DNA from: Ruminiclostridium sp. | GTDB lineage: Bacteria; Bacillota_A; Clostridia; Oscillospirales; Ruminococcaceae | Direction: 5' to 3' | NCBI GenBank assembly: GCA_017550775.1 | Contig: JAFZOA010000360.1 | Location: forward strand, 1 to 8,026 | Length of the DNA: 8,026 nt | Shown: positions 1 to 6,000 of the stretch, in pieces | Layout of the letters: every line of letters starts with the position of its first letter | How positions within the stretch are numbered: the first letter of the stretch is position 1 | Position numbers and translations under genes: made by a program | The notes under the pieces: generated by a model | What the model was told of the DNA's origin: nothing | What the model saw: the letters and a program-made list of their open reading frames with translations, nothing else | Databases searched by the model: none

Positions 1-8
1 GTCAAGGG

Positions 9-76
9 GCGAGGAGCTCCTTGCGGGTTTGGGGCAGCGCCCCAACAGGGGGTGCAGGGGGCGAACAGCCCCCTGC
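9..76. repeat. Cluster of three GC-rich inverted repeats, possible dispersed intergenic element
   Basis: Three palindromes follow one another. Positions 9-16 pair with 17-24 (around the perfect ten-base palindrome AGGAGCTCCT at 12-21). TTGGGGC at 29-35 pairs with GCCCCAA at 39-45 over a 3-base loop. GCAGGGGGC at 54-62 pairs perfectly with GCCCCCTGC at 68-76 over the loop GAACA. A direct repeat of CAGGGGG occurs at 46-52 and 55-61. The third hairpin begins only six bases past the stop codon of the minus-strand lipoprotein gene, so it could shape that transcript's 3' end. No T-tract follows on either strand, so it is not a canonical intrinsic terminator. The build of the element suggests a dispersed structured repeat, but copy number cannot be seen from one window. 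The left part may be cut off. Confidence 0.55.
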
Positions 77-82
77 GAACCC

Positions 83-607
83 TCAATACATAGGAACGCG
101 CTCGGTGAAAATCTCGCCGTCGATGAGGTAATACTCCCAATCGCGGTCACCGAAGTCGAGCCAGATCGTGAAGCCGCGCTCCGAGAGTGCCTGCATGATC
201 TTATCGATCTCGTCGTCGGAGAACATCTCTTCTCCTTCTGGGAGTGTGAACGACAGGCGGAAATTGCCTGTCCGGAACAATTCGAGCGCCTTGTCGCTGT
301 CGGTGACCGGTTCGAGCTCCGCGTCGTCGATGATGTCCTTGTACACGATAAACTCGGTATGCGCGATATCACGCTCCGGGAAGAGCTGTTCAAATATGCC
401 GCTCAGATACCCCTGAGAGAACGCGAGCAGCTCGGACTCCTTGAACTCGCCGCGCTTGCGGGCATTTTCGCGGGCTTCGGCACGGCGGGCTTCCTCCTCC
501 GGGCTCAGAGTTGTTGCTGCGGTGGAGGCGGGAGGATCCTGAAAACACCCGCTGAGTGCGAGGCACATAGCCGCGGTCAGTGCCGCCGATAGTATCATTC
601 GCTTCAT
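83..607 (-). CDS. Putative small lipoprotein, unknown function
   Basis: This encodes 174 residues with a classical lipoprotein signal peptide: a positively charged start (MKRM), a hydrophobic stretch at about residues 5-18, and the lipobox LSGC at 18-21. Cys21 would be lipidated, leaving the mature protein anchored to the outer face of the cytoplasmic membrane. A short Pro/Ser/Thr/Ala linker (about 24-35) leads into a highly charged Glu/Arg helix (about 35-55). A mixed acidic domain rich in aromatic residues follows, ending in RVPMY. I do not recognise a family. The start is supported by AAGGAG on the minus strand at 620-615, seven bases before the ATG at 607, and by a near-consensus promoter upstream. 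It stands alone and is divergent from prmA, with the hairpin cluster right after its stop. The overlapping plus-strand open frame at 29-592 lacks such signals. The gene call is solid; the function is unknown. Confidence 0.85.
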   Translation of the reverse strand: MKRMILSAALTAAMCLALSGCFQDPPASTAATTLSPEEEARRAEARENARKRGEFKESELLAFSQGYLSGIFEQLFPERDIAHTEFIVYKDIIDDAELEPVTDSDKALELFRTGNFRLSFTLPEGEEMFSDDEIDKIMQALSERGFTIWLDFGDRDWEYYLIDGEIFTERVPMY

Positions 608-677
608 ATTCTTTCTCCTTCTGTCCGTGTCGGGAACGACGACCGGTGTTCACTATTATCAGGGAAACGATGATTAC

Positions 678-706
678 ATTATATCATATTCGCGCCGCCT
701 TATCAA
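678..706 (-). promoter_or_regulatory. Sigma-A type promoter of the lipoprotein gene
   Basis: Read on the minus strand, TTGATA (706-701) is followed by an exact 17-base spacer and a perfect TATAAT (683-678). The -10 is preceded by TGA, giving an extended -10 (TG one base upstream). Transcription would start near 671, leaving a leader of roughly 64 bases before the ATG at 607. The match to consensus is very strong. Confidence 0.8.
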
Positions 707-762
707 TATCTTTTATAAAAATCGGGTATCGTTTTTTTCTCCCGGCTTTCAGAAAAAAACAG

Positions 763-791
763 TTGCTTTTTTCGGAGAAATAAGGCATAAT
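763..791 (+). promoter_or_regulatory. Sigma-A type promoter of prmA
   Basis: TTGCTT (763-768) and CATAAT (786-791) are separated by exactly 17 bases. The predicted start is near 797-799, giving a leader of about 46 bases. The ribosome binding site AGGAGG at 833-838 sits five bases before the prmA ATG at 844. A small imperfect hairpin (808-815 with 823-829) lies just ahead of the ribosome binding site. This promoter probably also serves the glycosyltransferase gene downstream. Confidence 0.75.
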
Positions 792-843
792 AGAAGAGTA
801 GAGAATATTATCGGCTGCAAGCGCCGTAAAGCAGGAGGAAACG

Positions 844-1806
844 ATGGATTTTTTGAAAGTTGATGTATTTACCGAGTCTCAGGCAGTAGATGTGCTCGTG
901 ATGCAGCTCTCCGAGCTCGGCATAAACGGCTTTGAGATACACGACAGTGCCGATTTCGACGAGTTCCTTGAGAACAAGGACGCGAACTGGGATTATGTGG
1001 ACGACGAACTAATGGGGCTAAAGACCGTCCCGACGCACATCACGCTTTACTTGCAGGACAACGCACAGGGGCTCGAAACGCTGGCGGAGCTCAAAGGCGT
1101 GGTGAATGAGCTGTTCTCCGCGCAGCCGGACTTCTACGGCACCCCCGAGATAAAGATCGGGAACGTCCGCGAGGAGGACTGGGCGAACAACTGGAAGCAG
1201 TATTACAAGCCGTTCAACGTCGGCGAGAAGCTTATCGTCAAGCCGTCGTGGGAGGAAGTCTCCGATACCGGCGGGCGAAAGGTGCTTGAAATAGACCCCG
1301 CGTCAAGCTTCGGCACAGGTCAGCACCACACCACAAAAATGGTCATGGAGCTGCTGGAGGGAGTCGTGAACGAGGGCGACCGTATGCTCGATCTCGGCTG
1401 CGGGAGCGGGATACTCTCGATCGCGGGACTGCTGCTCGGGGTGCGCGAGGCGGCAATGGTGGACGTGTTCGACAACGCGGTAGCAACAGCCGCGGAGAAT
1501 GTCCGCAAGAACGGCTTCTCCGACGACCGCTTCAACGCCATACGCGGCAACATCATAGATGACGAAAAACTCCGCGTCCTGCTCGGGACGGGCTACAATA
1601 TCGTAACCGCAAATATCGTGGCAGATGTTATCATCGGCATGAGCGGGCTGTTCGGGCTGTTCCTCGCGGACGGCGGCACTCTTATCGTGTCCGGGATCAT
1701 CGACGAGCGGCTGGACGAGGTGCTGGCGGCGCTCTCGGAGAACGGGTTTAAGCCTGTCACGAAGAAGAATGCCGAGGGCTGGAACGCGGTGGTGCTGAAA
1801 CGCTGA
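844..1806 (+). CDS. prmA: Ribosomal protein L11 methyltransferase
   Basis: The product is 320 residues, the usual PrmA size. PrmA is a cytoplasmic S-adenosylmethionine-dependent enzyme that methylates amino groups of ribosomal protein L11. The N-terminal 120 or so residues match the substrate-recognition part of the family (start MDFLKVDVFTESQAVDVL). The catalytic half carries the family signature FGTGQHHTT at 156-164 (preceded by DPASS), the SAM-binding glycine motif LDLGCGSGILS at 182-192, and NIVAD at 257-261, which corresponds to the family's NILA-type motif near the active site. The ATG at 844 is fixed by an AGGAGG ribosome binding site at 833-838. Fifteen bases separate its stop from the next gene, so the two are likely one operon. 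L11 methylation is dispensable in Escherichia coli. The assignment is confident; nothing is missing or truncated. Confidence 0.95.
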   Translation: MDFLKVDVFTESQAVDVLVMQLSELGINGFEIHDSADFDEFLENKDANWDYVDDELMGLKTVPTHITLYLQDNAQGLETLAELKGVVNELFSAQPDFYGTPEIKIGNVREEDWANNWKQYYKPFNVGEKLIVKPSWEEVSDTGGRKVLEIDPASSFGTGQHHTTKMVMELLEGVVNEGDRMLDLGCGSGILSIAGLLLGVREAAMVDVFDNAVATAAENVRKNGFSDDRFNAIRGNIIDDEKLRVLLGTGYNIVTANIVADVIIGMSGLFGLFLADGGTLIVSGIIDERLDEVLAALSENGFKPVTKKNAEGWNAVVLKR

Positions 1807-1821
1807 GAGGGAGAGAACGGA

Positions 1822-2847
1822 ATGATCACTATATCCGTATGTATGATCGTGAAGAACGAGGAAGCTATGCTCCGGGGGTGTCTTGAAAGCCTGCGCCCGA
1901 TAGCGGACGAGATCGTGGTGGTGGATACCGGATCCGCAGACCGCACCAAGGAGATCGCGGCGGAGTTCACCGACCGCATCTACGACTTCCCGTGGATAGA
2001 CGATTTTTCCGCTGCGCGCAACTTCGCGTTCTCGAAGGCGACCATGGACTACATATACACCGCCGACGCGGACGAGGAGATAGACGCGGCGAATATAGCG
2101 CTTTTCCGGCGCGTCAAGGAGGTGCTGCCGCCGGAGGTTGAGATCGTGCAGATGCACTACCTGAACCTCATGGAGGAAAGCACGGTGTACAACTCGAAGC
2201 GGGAGCTGCGCCCGAAGCTGTACAAGCGGCTGCGCACGTTCGAGTGGATAAACCCGGTGCATGAGACCGTGCGGCTCGACCCGGTGATATACAACAGCGA
2301 CATCGAAATACGGCACCTCGCAAAGGGAAACCATGTGAAGCGGGATCTCGCCACGTTCCGCAAGGCGCTGGAGCGCGGAATGAGGCTCGACAAGACGCTT
2401 CACTCGATGTACGCGAAGGAGCTTTTCATCGCGGGGGACGACGGCGACCTTGCGGACGCGGTGCCGTTCTTCGAGGGGAGCCTTGCCGACCCGTCGCGCT
2501 CGGAGGACGAGCAGCGTGAAGCGAGGTGCGTGCTCGCCCGCGCGTACCGTATCGCCGGGAGGACGGCGGACTTTGTACGGCTCTGCCTGCGGGATGTGAT
2601 AGCGAGCCCCTGTGCGGAGATGTGCGCGGAGACCGGGCGGTACTTCTACGACAGCGGAAATTACGCCGAGGCGCTGTGCTGGCTCAACGACGCGATCTTC
2701 GAGACCCAGGCGGTCATCACGATACTCGTCGAGGGCCCGGATAACCTTAACCTGCTGGCGGACTGCTATGAGCGCACGGGCGACCCGGAGAGCGCCGCGA
2801 AGTACAGGAAAATGGCGGAGGAATGGGAGCTTCCGGAAACGGTGTAG
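1822..2847 (+). CDS. Family 2 glycosyltransferase with TPR-like C-terminal region
   Basis: This is a 341-residue soluble protein in two parts. The N-terminal GT-A domain has the start strand and loop ISVCMIVKNEE (4-14), the nucleotide-sugar-binding stretch VVVDTGSADRT (32-42), FSAARN (62-67), the metal-binding DxD motif TADADEE with Asp82 and Asp84, and WINPVHE (142-148), typical of the SunS/beta-4-glucosyltransferase-like branch of GT2. From about residue 196 to 335 the protein is helical and repeat-like (for example AETGRYFYDSGNYAEALCWL and LADCYERTGDPESAAKYRKM), matching degenerate tetratricopeptide repeats. Proteins of this layout transfer sugars to peptides, proteins or cell-surface glycans; the acceptor and donor here cannot be told. 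There are no membrane segments. A purine-rich site (GAGGGAGAG, 1806-1814) precedes the ATG. It follows prmA by 15 bases and is closed by an intrinsic terminator. Confidence 0.88.
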   Translation: MITISVCMIVKNEEAMLRGCLESLRPIADEIVVVDTGSADRTKEIAAEFTDRIYDFPWIDDFSAARNFAFSKATMDYIYTADADEEIDAANIALFRRVKEVLPPEVEIVQMHYLNLMEESTVYNSKRELRPKLYKRLRTFEWINPVHETVRLDPVIYNSDIEIRHLAKGNHVKRDLATFRKALERGMRLDKTLHSMYAKELFIAGDDGDLADAVPFFEGSLADPSRSEDEQREARCVLARAYRIAGRTADFVRLCLRDVIASPCAEMCAETGRYFYDSGNYAEALCWLNDAIFETQAVITILVEGPDNLNLLADCYERTGDPESAAKYRKMAEEWELPETV

Positions 2848-2895
2848 GATCGGTACAGATCATATTTATCCATTGCGGAAAACGAATGAATTGCT

Positions 2896-2927
2896 AAAAG
2901 TCTGTGTGTTGGGGCACAGACTTTTTT
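2896..2927 (+). terminator. Intrinsic terminator after the prmA-glycosyltransferase unit
   Basis: AAAAGTCTGTG (2896-2906) pairs perfectly with CACAGACTTTT (2915-2925) across an eight-base loop, and six T residues run at 2922-2927. It lies about 50 bases past the glycosyltransferase stop and about 20 bases before the gyrB -35 box, separating the two transcription units. The A-run on its left side could give weaker termination on the other strand too, but there is no converging gene. Confidence 0.92.
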
Positions 2928-2948
2928 GTATATTTTTGCTCAAAACCC

Positions 2949-2977
2949 TTGCAATTTTTGAAAGAATGTGCTATAAT
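2949..2977 (+). promoter_or_regulatory. Sigma-A type promoter of gyrB
   Basis: TTGCAA (2949-2954), an exact 17-base spacer and a perfect TATAAT (2972-2977) form a strong promoter. The -10 is extended by TGC immediately upstream. The start is predicted near 2984, giving a leader of about 29 bases. AAGGGA at 2999-3004 is the ribosome binding site, eight bases before the ATG at 3013. Two further -10-like hexamers, TATACT (2982-2987) and TATAAT (2991-2996), lie downstream without matching -35 boxes. Gyrase promoters in other bacteria are stimulated by loss of negative supercoiling; whether this one is cannot be read from the sequence. Confidence 0.85.
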
Positions 2978-3012
2978 GTTCTATACTATTTATAATATAA
3001 GGGATTTTTGAA

Positions 3013-5007
3013 ATGGACGACAATACAAAAGTAACAAATCACGACTACGGAGCAGACGACATACAGATACTCGAAGGTCTTGAGGCTGTACGCAAACGCC
3101 CCGGAATGTACATCGGCTCGACGGGTCCTTCCGGACTCCACCACCTCGTCTATGAGATAGTGGATAACGCTATCGACGAGGCTCTTGCCGGCTACTGCAC
3201 ACAGATAGACGTGAAGATACTGCCCGGCGACATCATCGAGGTCACCGACAACGGGCGCGGCATACCGACGGGAATACACCCCAAGGAGGGTATCTCGGCG
3301 GCTACCGTCGTTTACACCATTCTCCACGCGGGCGGAAAGTTCGGCGGCGGCGGATATAAGGTTTCCGGCGGTCTGCACGGCGTGGGCGCATCGGTCGTAA
3401 ACGCGCTGTCGGAATGGCTTGAGCGTGAAGTCTATGACGGCTCGGATGTGCACTACCAGCGTTTCGAGCGCGGTCACTACGACGAGCAGATGAAGGTCAT
3501 CGGCAAGACCGACAAGACCGGTACGAGAGTGCGCTTCAAGCCCGACGGAACTATCTTCCACGAGACCGTGTTCGACTATGAGACCCTGCTCGACCGCATG
3601 AGGGAGCAGGCGTTCCTCAACGGCGGACTTCTCATAAACCTCACCGATATGCGCGACGAGAACGACATCAAGGGCGAGTCTCTGCGCTATGAGGGCGGTA
3701 TCATAAGCTACGTTGAGTGGCTTCAGGATATGCGCGGCGCGGAAAAGCTCCACCCGGACGTTATCTACCTGAGCGGAGTGATCGACGATATTACGGTGGA
3801 AGCCGCGTTCCAGTACAACACCGACTTCAACAGCGAGGCTTTCCGGTCGTTCGCAAACAATATCCACACCATAGACGGCGGTACCCACGAGACCGCGTTC
3901 AAGAAGGCTCTGAACAAGGTGGTCAACGACTTTGTGAAGGCGTATCTTGAGCAGCAGGCGACCCAGAAGAAGGTCAAGAAGGCCTCCAAGAAGAAGGAGG
4001 ACGAGGACAAGAAGGAGTTCGTCGCGATCTCCGGCGAGGCGATACGCGAGGCTATCAACGCGGTCATCTCGGTAAAGCTCCCCGAGTGCGAGTTCGAGGG
4101 TCAGACCAAGGGCAAGCTCGGCAACCCCGAGGTAGCGCCCGCGGTGTATAAGATCGTCACCGAACAGCTCACTTACTACTTCGAGGAACACCCCGAGACC
4201 ACAGAGATAATCGTCCGCAAGGCAATAAACTCTCAGGCTGCGCGTGATGCGGCAAAGAAGGCAATGGAAGCAAAGCGCAAGTCCGCCGCGGACGGCGCGG
4301 GGCTCCCCGGAAAGCTTTCCGACTGCTACGAGAAGGATACCGCGCGCACCGAAATATACATCGTCGAGGGAGACTCGGCGGGCGGCTCCGCAAAGCAGGG
4401 CAGAAACAGCGCGTTCCAGGCTATCCTCCCGCTGTGGGGCAAGATGCTCAACGTCGAGAAGGCACGCGCCGACAAGGTGTACAACAACGACAAGCTGCTT
4501 CCCGTGGTAAAGGCGCTCGGAACGGGCATAGGCGAGGACTTCGACATCACGAAGCTGCGCTACGGAAGAGTAGTTATCATGGCGGATGCCGATGTGGACG
4601 GCGCGCACATACGCACGCTGCTGCTGACGTTCTTCTTCCGCTTCATGCGCCCGCTTATCGAGGAGGGTCATGTTTACCTTGCACAGCCACCGCTGTTCAA
4701 GGTATGGCGCGGCAAGCAGGTGAGGTACGCGTTCTCCGACGAGGAGCGCGACGCGTATATTGCCGAGCTTCAGGGCGAGAAGCACGCGAAGGTCGATGTT
4801 CAGCGCTACAAAGGTCTCGGTGAAATGGACCCCGAGCAGCTCTGGGAGACCACTATGGATCCCGAGCGCCGCACCATGATAAGAGTCGGTATGGAGGACG
4901 CGGCAAAGGCGGATATGATCTTCTCTATCCTCATGGGCGACAAGGTCGAGCCGCGCCGCGAATTTATAGAAGCAAACGCGAGATTTGTTGAAAACCTCGA
5001 CATATAA
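3013..5007 (+). CDS. gyrB: DNA gyrase subunit B
   Basis: GyrB is the ATPase half of gyrase, the A2B2 type II topoisomerase that introduces negative supercoils. The 664 residues cover all parts. The GHKL ATPase domain has EIVDNAIDEA at 48-57 (Glu48 as catalytic base, Asn52 for Mg), DNGRG at 79-83 and the ATP-lid region GGKFGGGGYKVSGGLHGVG at 107-125. The transducer domain has the QTK loop at 364-366. The TOPRIM domain has EGDSAGG at 452-458 and DADVDG at 525-530, whose acidic residues bind the catalytic metals. The C-terminal tail contains RYKGLGEM and ends FVENLDI, typical for GyrB. At 664 residues it is slightly longer than the Bacillus-type enzyme (about 640); much of the excess is a Lys/Glu-rich insertion at about 317-335. 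The residue matching E. coli Lys447 is Trp475. The call as gyrase rather than topoisomerase IV ParE rests partly on gyrA downstream. Confidence 0.96.
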   Translation: MDDNTKVTNHDYGADDIQILEGLEAVRKRPGMYIGSTGPSGLHHLVYEIVDNAIDEALAGYCTQIDVKILPGDIIEVTDNGRGIPTGIHPKEGISAATVVYTILHAGGKFGGGGYKVSGGLHGVGASVVNALSEWLEREVYDGSDVHYQRFERGHYDEQMKVIGKTDKTGTRVRFKPDGTIFHETVFDYETLLDRMREQAFLNGGLLINLTDMRDENDIKGESLRYEGGIISYVEWLQDMRGAEKLHPDVIYLSGVIDDITVEAAFQYNTDFNSEAFRSFANNIHTIDGGTHETAFKKALNKVVNDFVKAYLEQQATQKKVKKASKKKEDEDKKEFVAISGEAIREAINAVISVKLPECEFEGQTKGKLGNPEVAPAVYKIVTEQLTYYFEEHPETTEIIVRKAINSQAARDAAKKAMEAKRKSAADGAGLPGKLSDCYEKDTARTEIYIVEGDSAGGSAKQGRNSAFQAILPLWGKMLNVEKARADKVYNNDKLLPVVKALGTGIGEDFDITKLRYGRVVIMADADVDGAHIRTLLLTFFFRFMRPLIEEGHVYLAQPPLFKVWRGKQVRYAFSDEERDAYIAELQGEKHAKVDVQRYKGLGEMDPEQLWETTMDPERRTMIRVGMEDAAKADMIFSILMGDKVEPRREFIEANARFVENLDI

Positions 5008-5022
5008 AGGGATTTGTGAATT

Positions 5023-5520
5023 ATGAACGAGCTTTGCGAAATGATTAAGAAACAGACGGACGCAAACTTTCTGAACCTCATAACCGCGATAAAGACCTAC
5101 GACCGGAACGCACCGGTATGCGGCGCTCCGGCGTGGCGGTATGTCTATCACACCATACATTCGGCGGACAAGTGGTTCTTCAACCCGTATGTTTACGAAG
5201 AACCGGAGTTTCACGAGCCGGGAATGGATAACCCGTATAATCCCTGTAACATCGAGCTCAGCGACGGGCAGCTTCTTGACTACCTCGACCGGGTGCGCAC
5301 GAAGACGGCAAAGTATCTCGACACGCTCACCGACGATATGCTCGGGGAATGCCCGGAGAAGTGCGACAAGACGCGGCTGGAGCTGATACTGATGCAGTTC
5401 CGGCACATCTCCACCCACATCGGTATGCTCAACGGGCTTACCATGGAGAAGACGGGTAAGTTCCCGGTCTATGTCACCCCGTCGAGCCTTGACAGGCTGA
5501 AAAACGGGTATTTCAGCTAA
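5023..5520 (+). CDS. DinB-like (DinB/YfiT superfamily) protein
   Basis: The product is 165 residues and predicted all-helical and cytoplasmic. It resembles the DinB/YfiT four-helix-bundle superfamily, whose members bind a divalent metal through three histidines. Candidate ligands are His43 or His46 in RYVYHTIHSADKWFF and His128 and His132 in QFRHISTHIGMLNG; that second motif, with HxxxH before a Gly-Met-Leu stretch, is the best evidence. Characterised relatives include thiol (bacillithiol or mycothiol) S-transferases and a DNA-damage-induced Bacillus protein, but most have no known substrate, and none can be assigned here. The ATG at 5023 follows AAGGGA at 5007-5012, which overlaps the gyrB stop codon, so translation is probably linked to gyrB transcription. 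It lies between gyrB and gyrA, an unusual place. Family assignment is likely; biochemical role is unknown. Confidence 0.75.
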   Translation: MNELCEMIKKQTDANFLNLITAIKTYDRNAPVCGAPAWRYVYHTIHSADKWFFNPYVYEEPEFHEPGMDNPYNPCNIELSDGQLLDYLDRVRTKTAKYLDTLTDDMLGECPEKCDKTRLELILMQFRHISTHIGMLNGLTMEKTGKFPVYVTPSSLDRLKNGYFS

Positions 5521-5593
5521 CAGTGTACAGTTATTGTGTTCGCTGCGCTCACATATCAGGGATCATTCAGATCATTTGACAAGGCGGACAGTG

Positions 5594-5598
5594 AAGGA
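5594..5598 (+). promoter_or_regulatory. Ribosome binding site that fixes the start at 5605
   Basis: AAGGA lies six bases before the ATG at 5605. The upstream in-frame GTG at 5536 has no comparable purine-rich site, and the residues it would add do not resemble a leader or membrane segment, so 5605 is chosen as the start. Confidence 0.7.
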
Positions 5599-5604
5599 AT
5601 AAAT

Positions 5605-5988
5605 ATGAACTCCGAAGAAAACAACGAAAAGCAGATAGAAAAGCTTGCCCGCATGGAGCGGATATACGCCGATGAGAAGAAGCACGAGTCGGTCATGAGC
5701 AGCATCGAGGACGAAGATGAGGACGTATGCGCGGTCGCGAGGAAATTCTTCCGCTGGGCTCTGCTCATCGTATGGGCAGCGTGCGCGGTGACGCTTGTCA
5801 CGGGCGGGACGTTCTCGCTGTCGGCGGGCGCTATGCTCATAACCGCCGGGATATACTCGGCGCTGTGCGTGACGAAGTTCCTGCACGAGAAGAAGAGAGG
5901 CGACGCGGTGGTCGCGGTGATCGTCGCGGTAGCCACCATAGCCCTCGGCATACTCCTGTTTGTGGGCGTGAGAGCGGGCGAGCAGTAA
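5605..5988 (+). CDS. Small membrane protein with three predicted transmembrane helices, unknown function
   Basis: The protein has 127 residues from the ATG at 5605. Residues 1-47 are hydrophilic and strongly charged, probably helical, with an acidic run EDEDED around 35-40. Three hydrophobic segments follow at roughly 50-67, 72-92 and 101-122, with a short basic loop HEKKRGD at 94-100 between the second and third and a short polar tail. By the positive-inside rule, the HEKKRGD loop is probably cytoplasmic; an odd number of helices would then place the two ends on opposite sides. I do not recognise a named family. It is 84 bases after the DinB-like gene and 12 bases before the YcxB-like gene, and probably translated from the same mRNA as that neighbour. 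An interaction with the YcxB-like protein is conceivable but only inferred from adjacency. Confidence 0.75.
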   Translation: MNSEENNEKQIEKLARMERIYADEKKHESVMSSIEDEDEDVCAVARKFFRWALLIVWAACAVTLVTGGTFSLSAGAMLITAGIYSALCVTKFLHEKKRGDAVVAVIVAVATIALGILLFVGVRAGEQ

Positions 5989-6000
5989 GGATGATCCCCT

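Noticed and set aside
29..592. Plus-strand open frame opposite the lipoprotein gene
   Set aside because: It begins inside the palindrome cluster, has no ribosome binding site, and gives no recognisable protein, while the minus-strand gene has a lipobox, promoter and ribosome binding site.
1303..2403. A 366-codon open frame on the minus strand across prmA and the glycosyltransferase gene
   Set aside because: It is again in register with the sense codons, so it is a by-product of codon bias. It has no recognisable domain and no start signals.
3013..5007. Possibility that the gyrB-like gene is parE of topoisomerase IV
   Set aside because: The C-terminal FVENLDI tail, ATPase wording and the downstream gyrA with [15 protein letters not shown] all favour gyrase.
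2986..5418. An 810-codon open frame on the minus strand across gyrB and the DinB-like gene
   Set aside because: It lies exactly in codon register with gyrB and the DinB-like gene. In that register antisense stops arise only from sense codons TTA, CTA and TCA, which these genes avoid. The product is rich in His, Arg, Val and Leu without domains, and there is no ribosome binding site or promoter.
5576..5604. TTGACA at 5576-5581 followed 17 bases later by ATAAAT, a possible promoter
   Set aside because: The would-be -10 abuts the start codon at 5605, so transcription would begin inside the gene, and the ribosome binding site would be lost.
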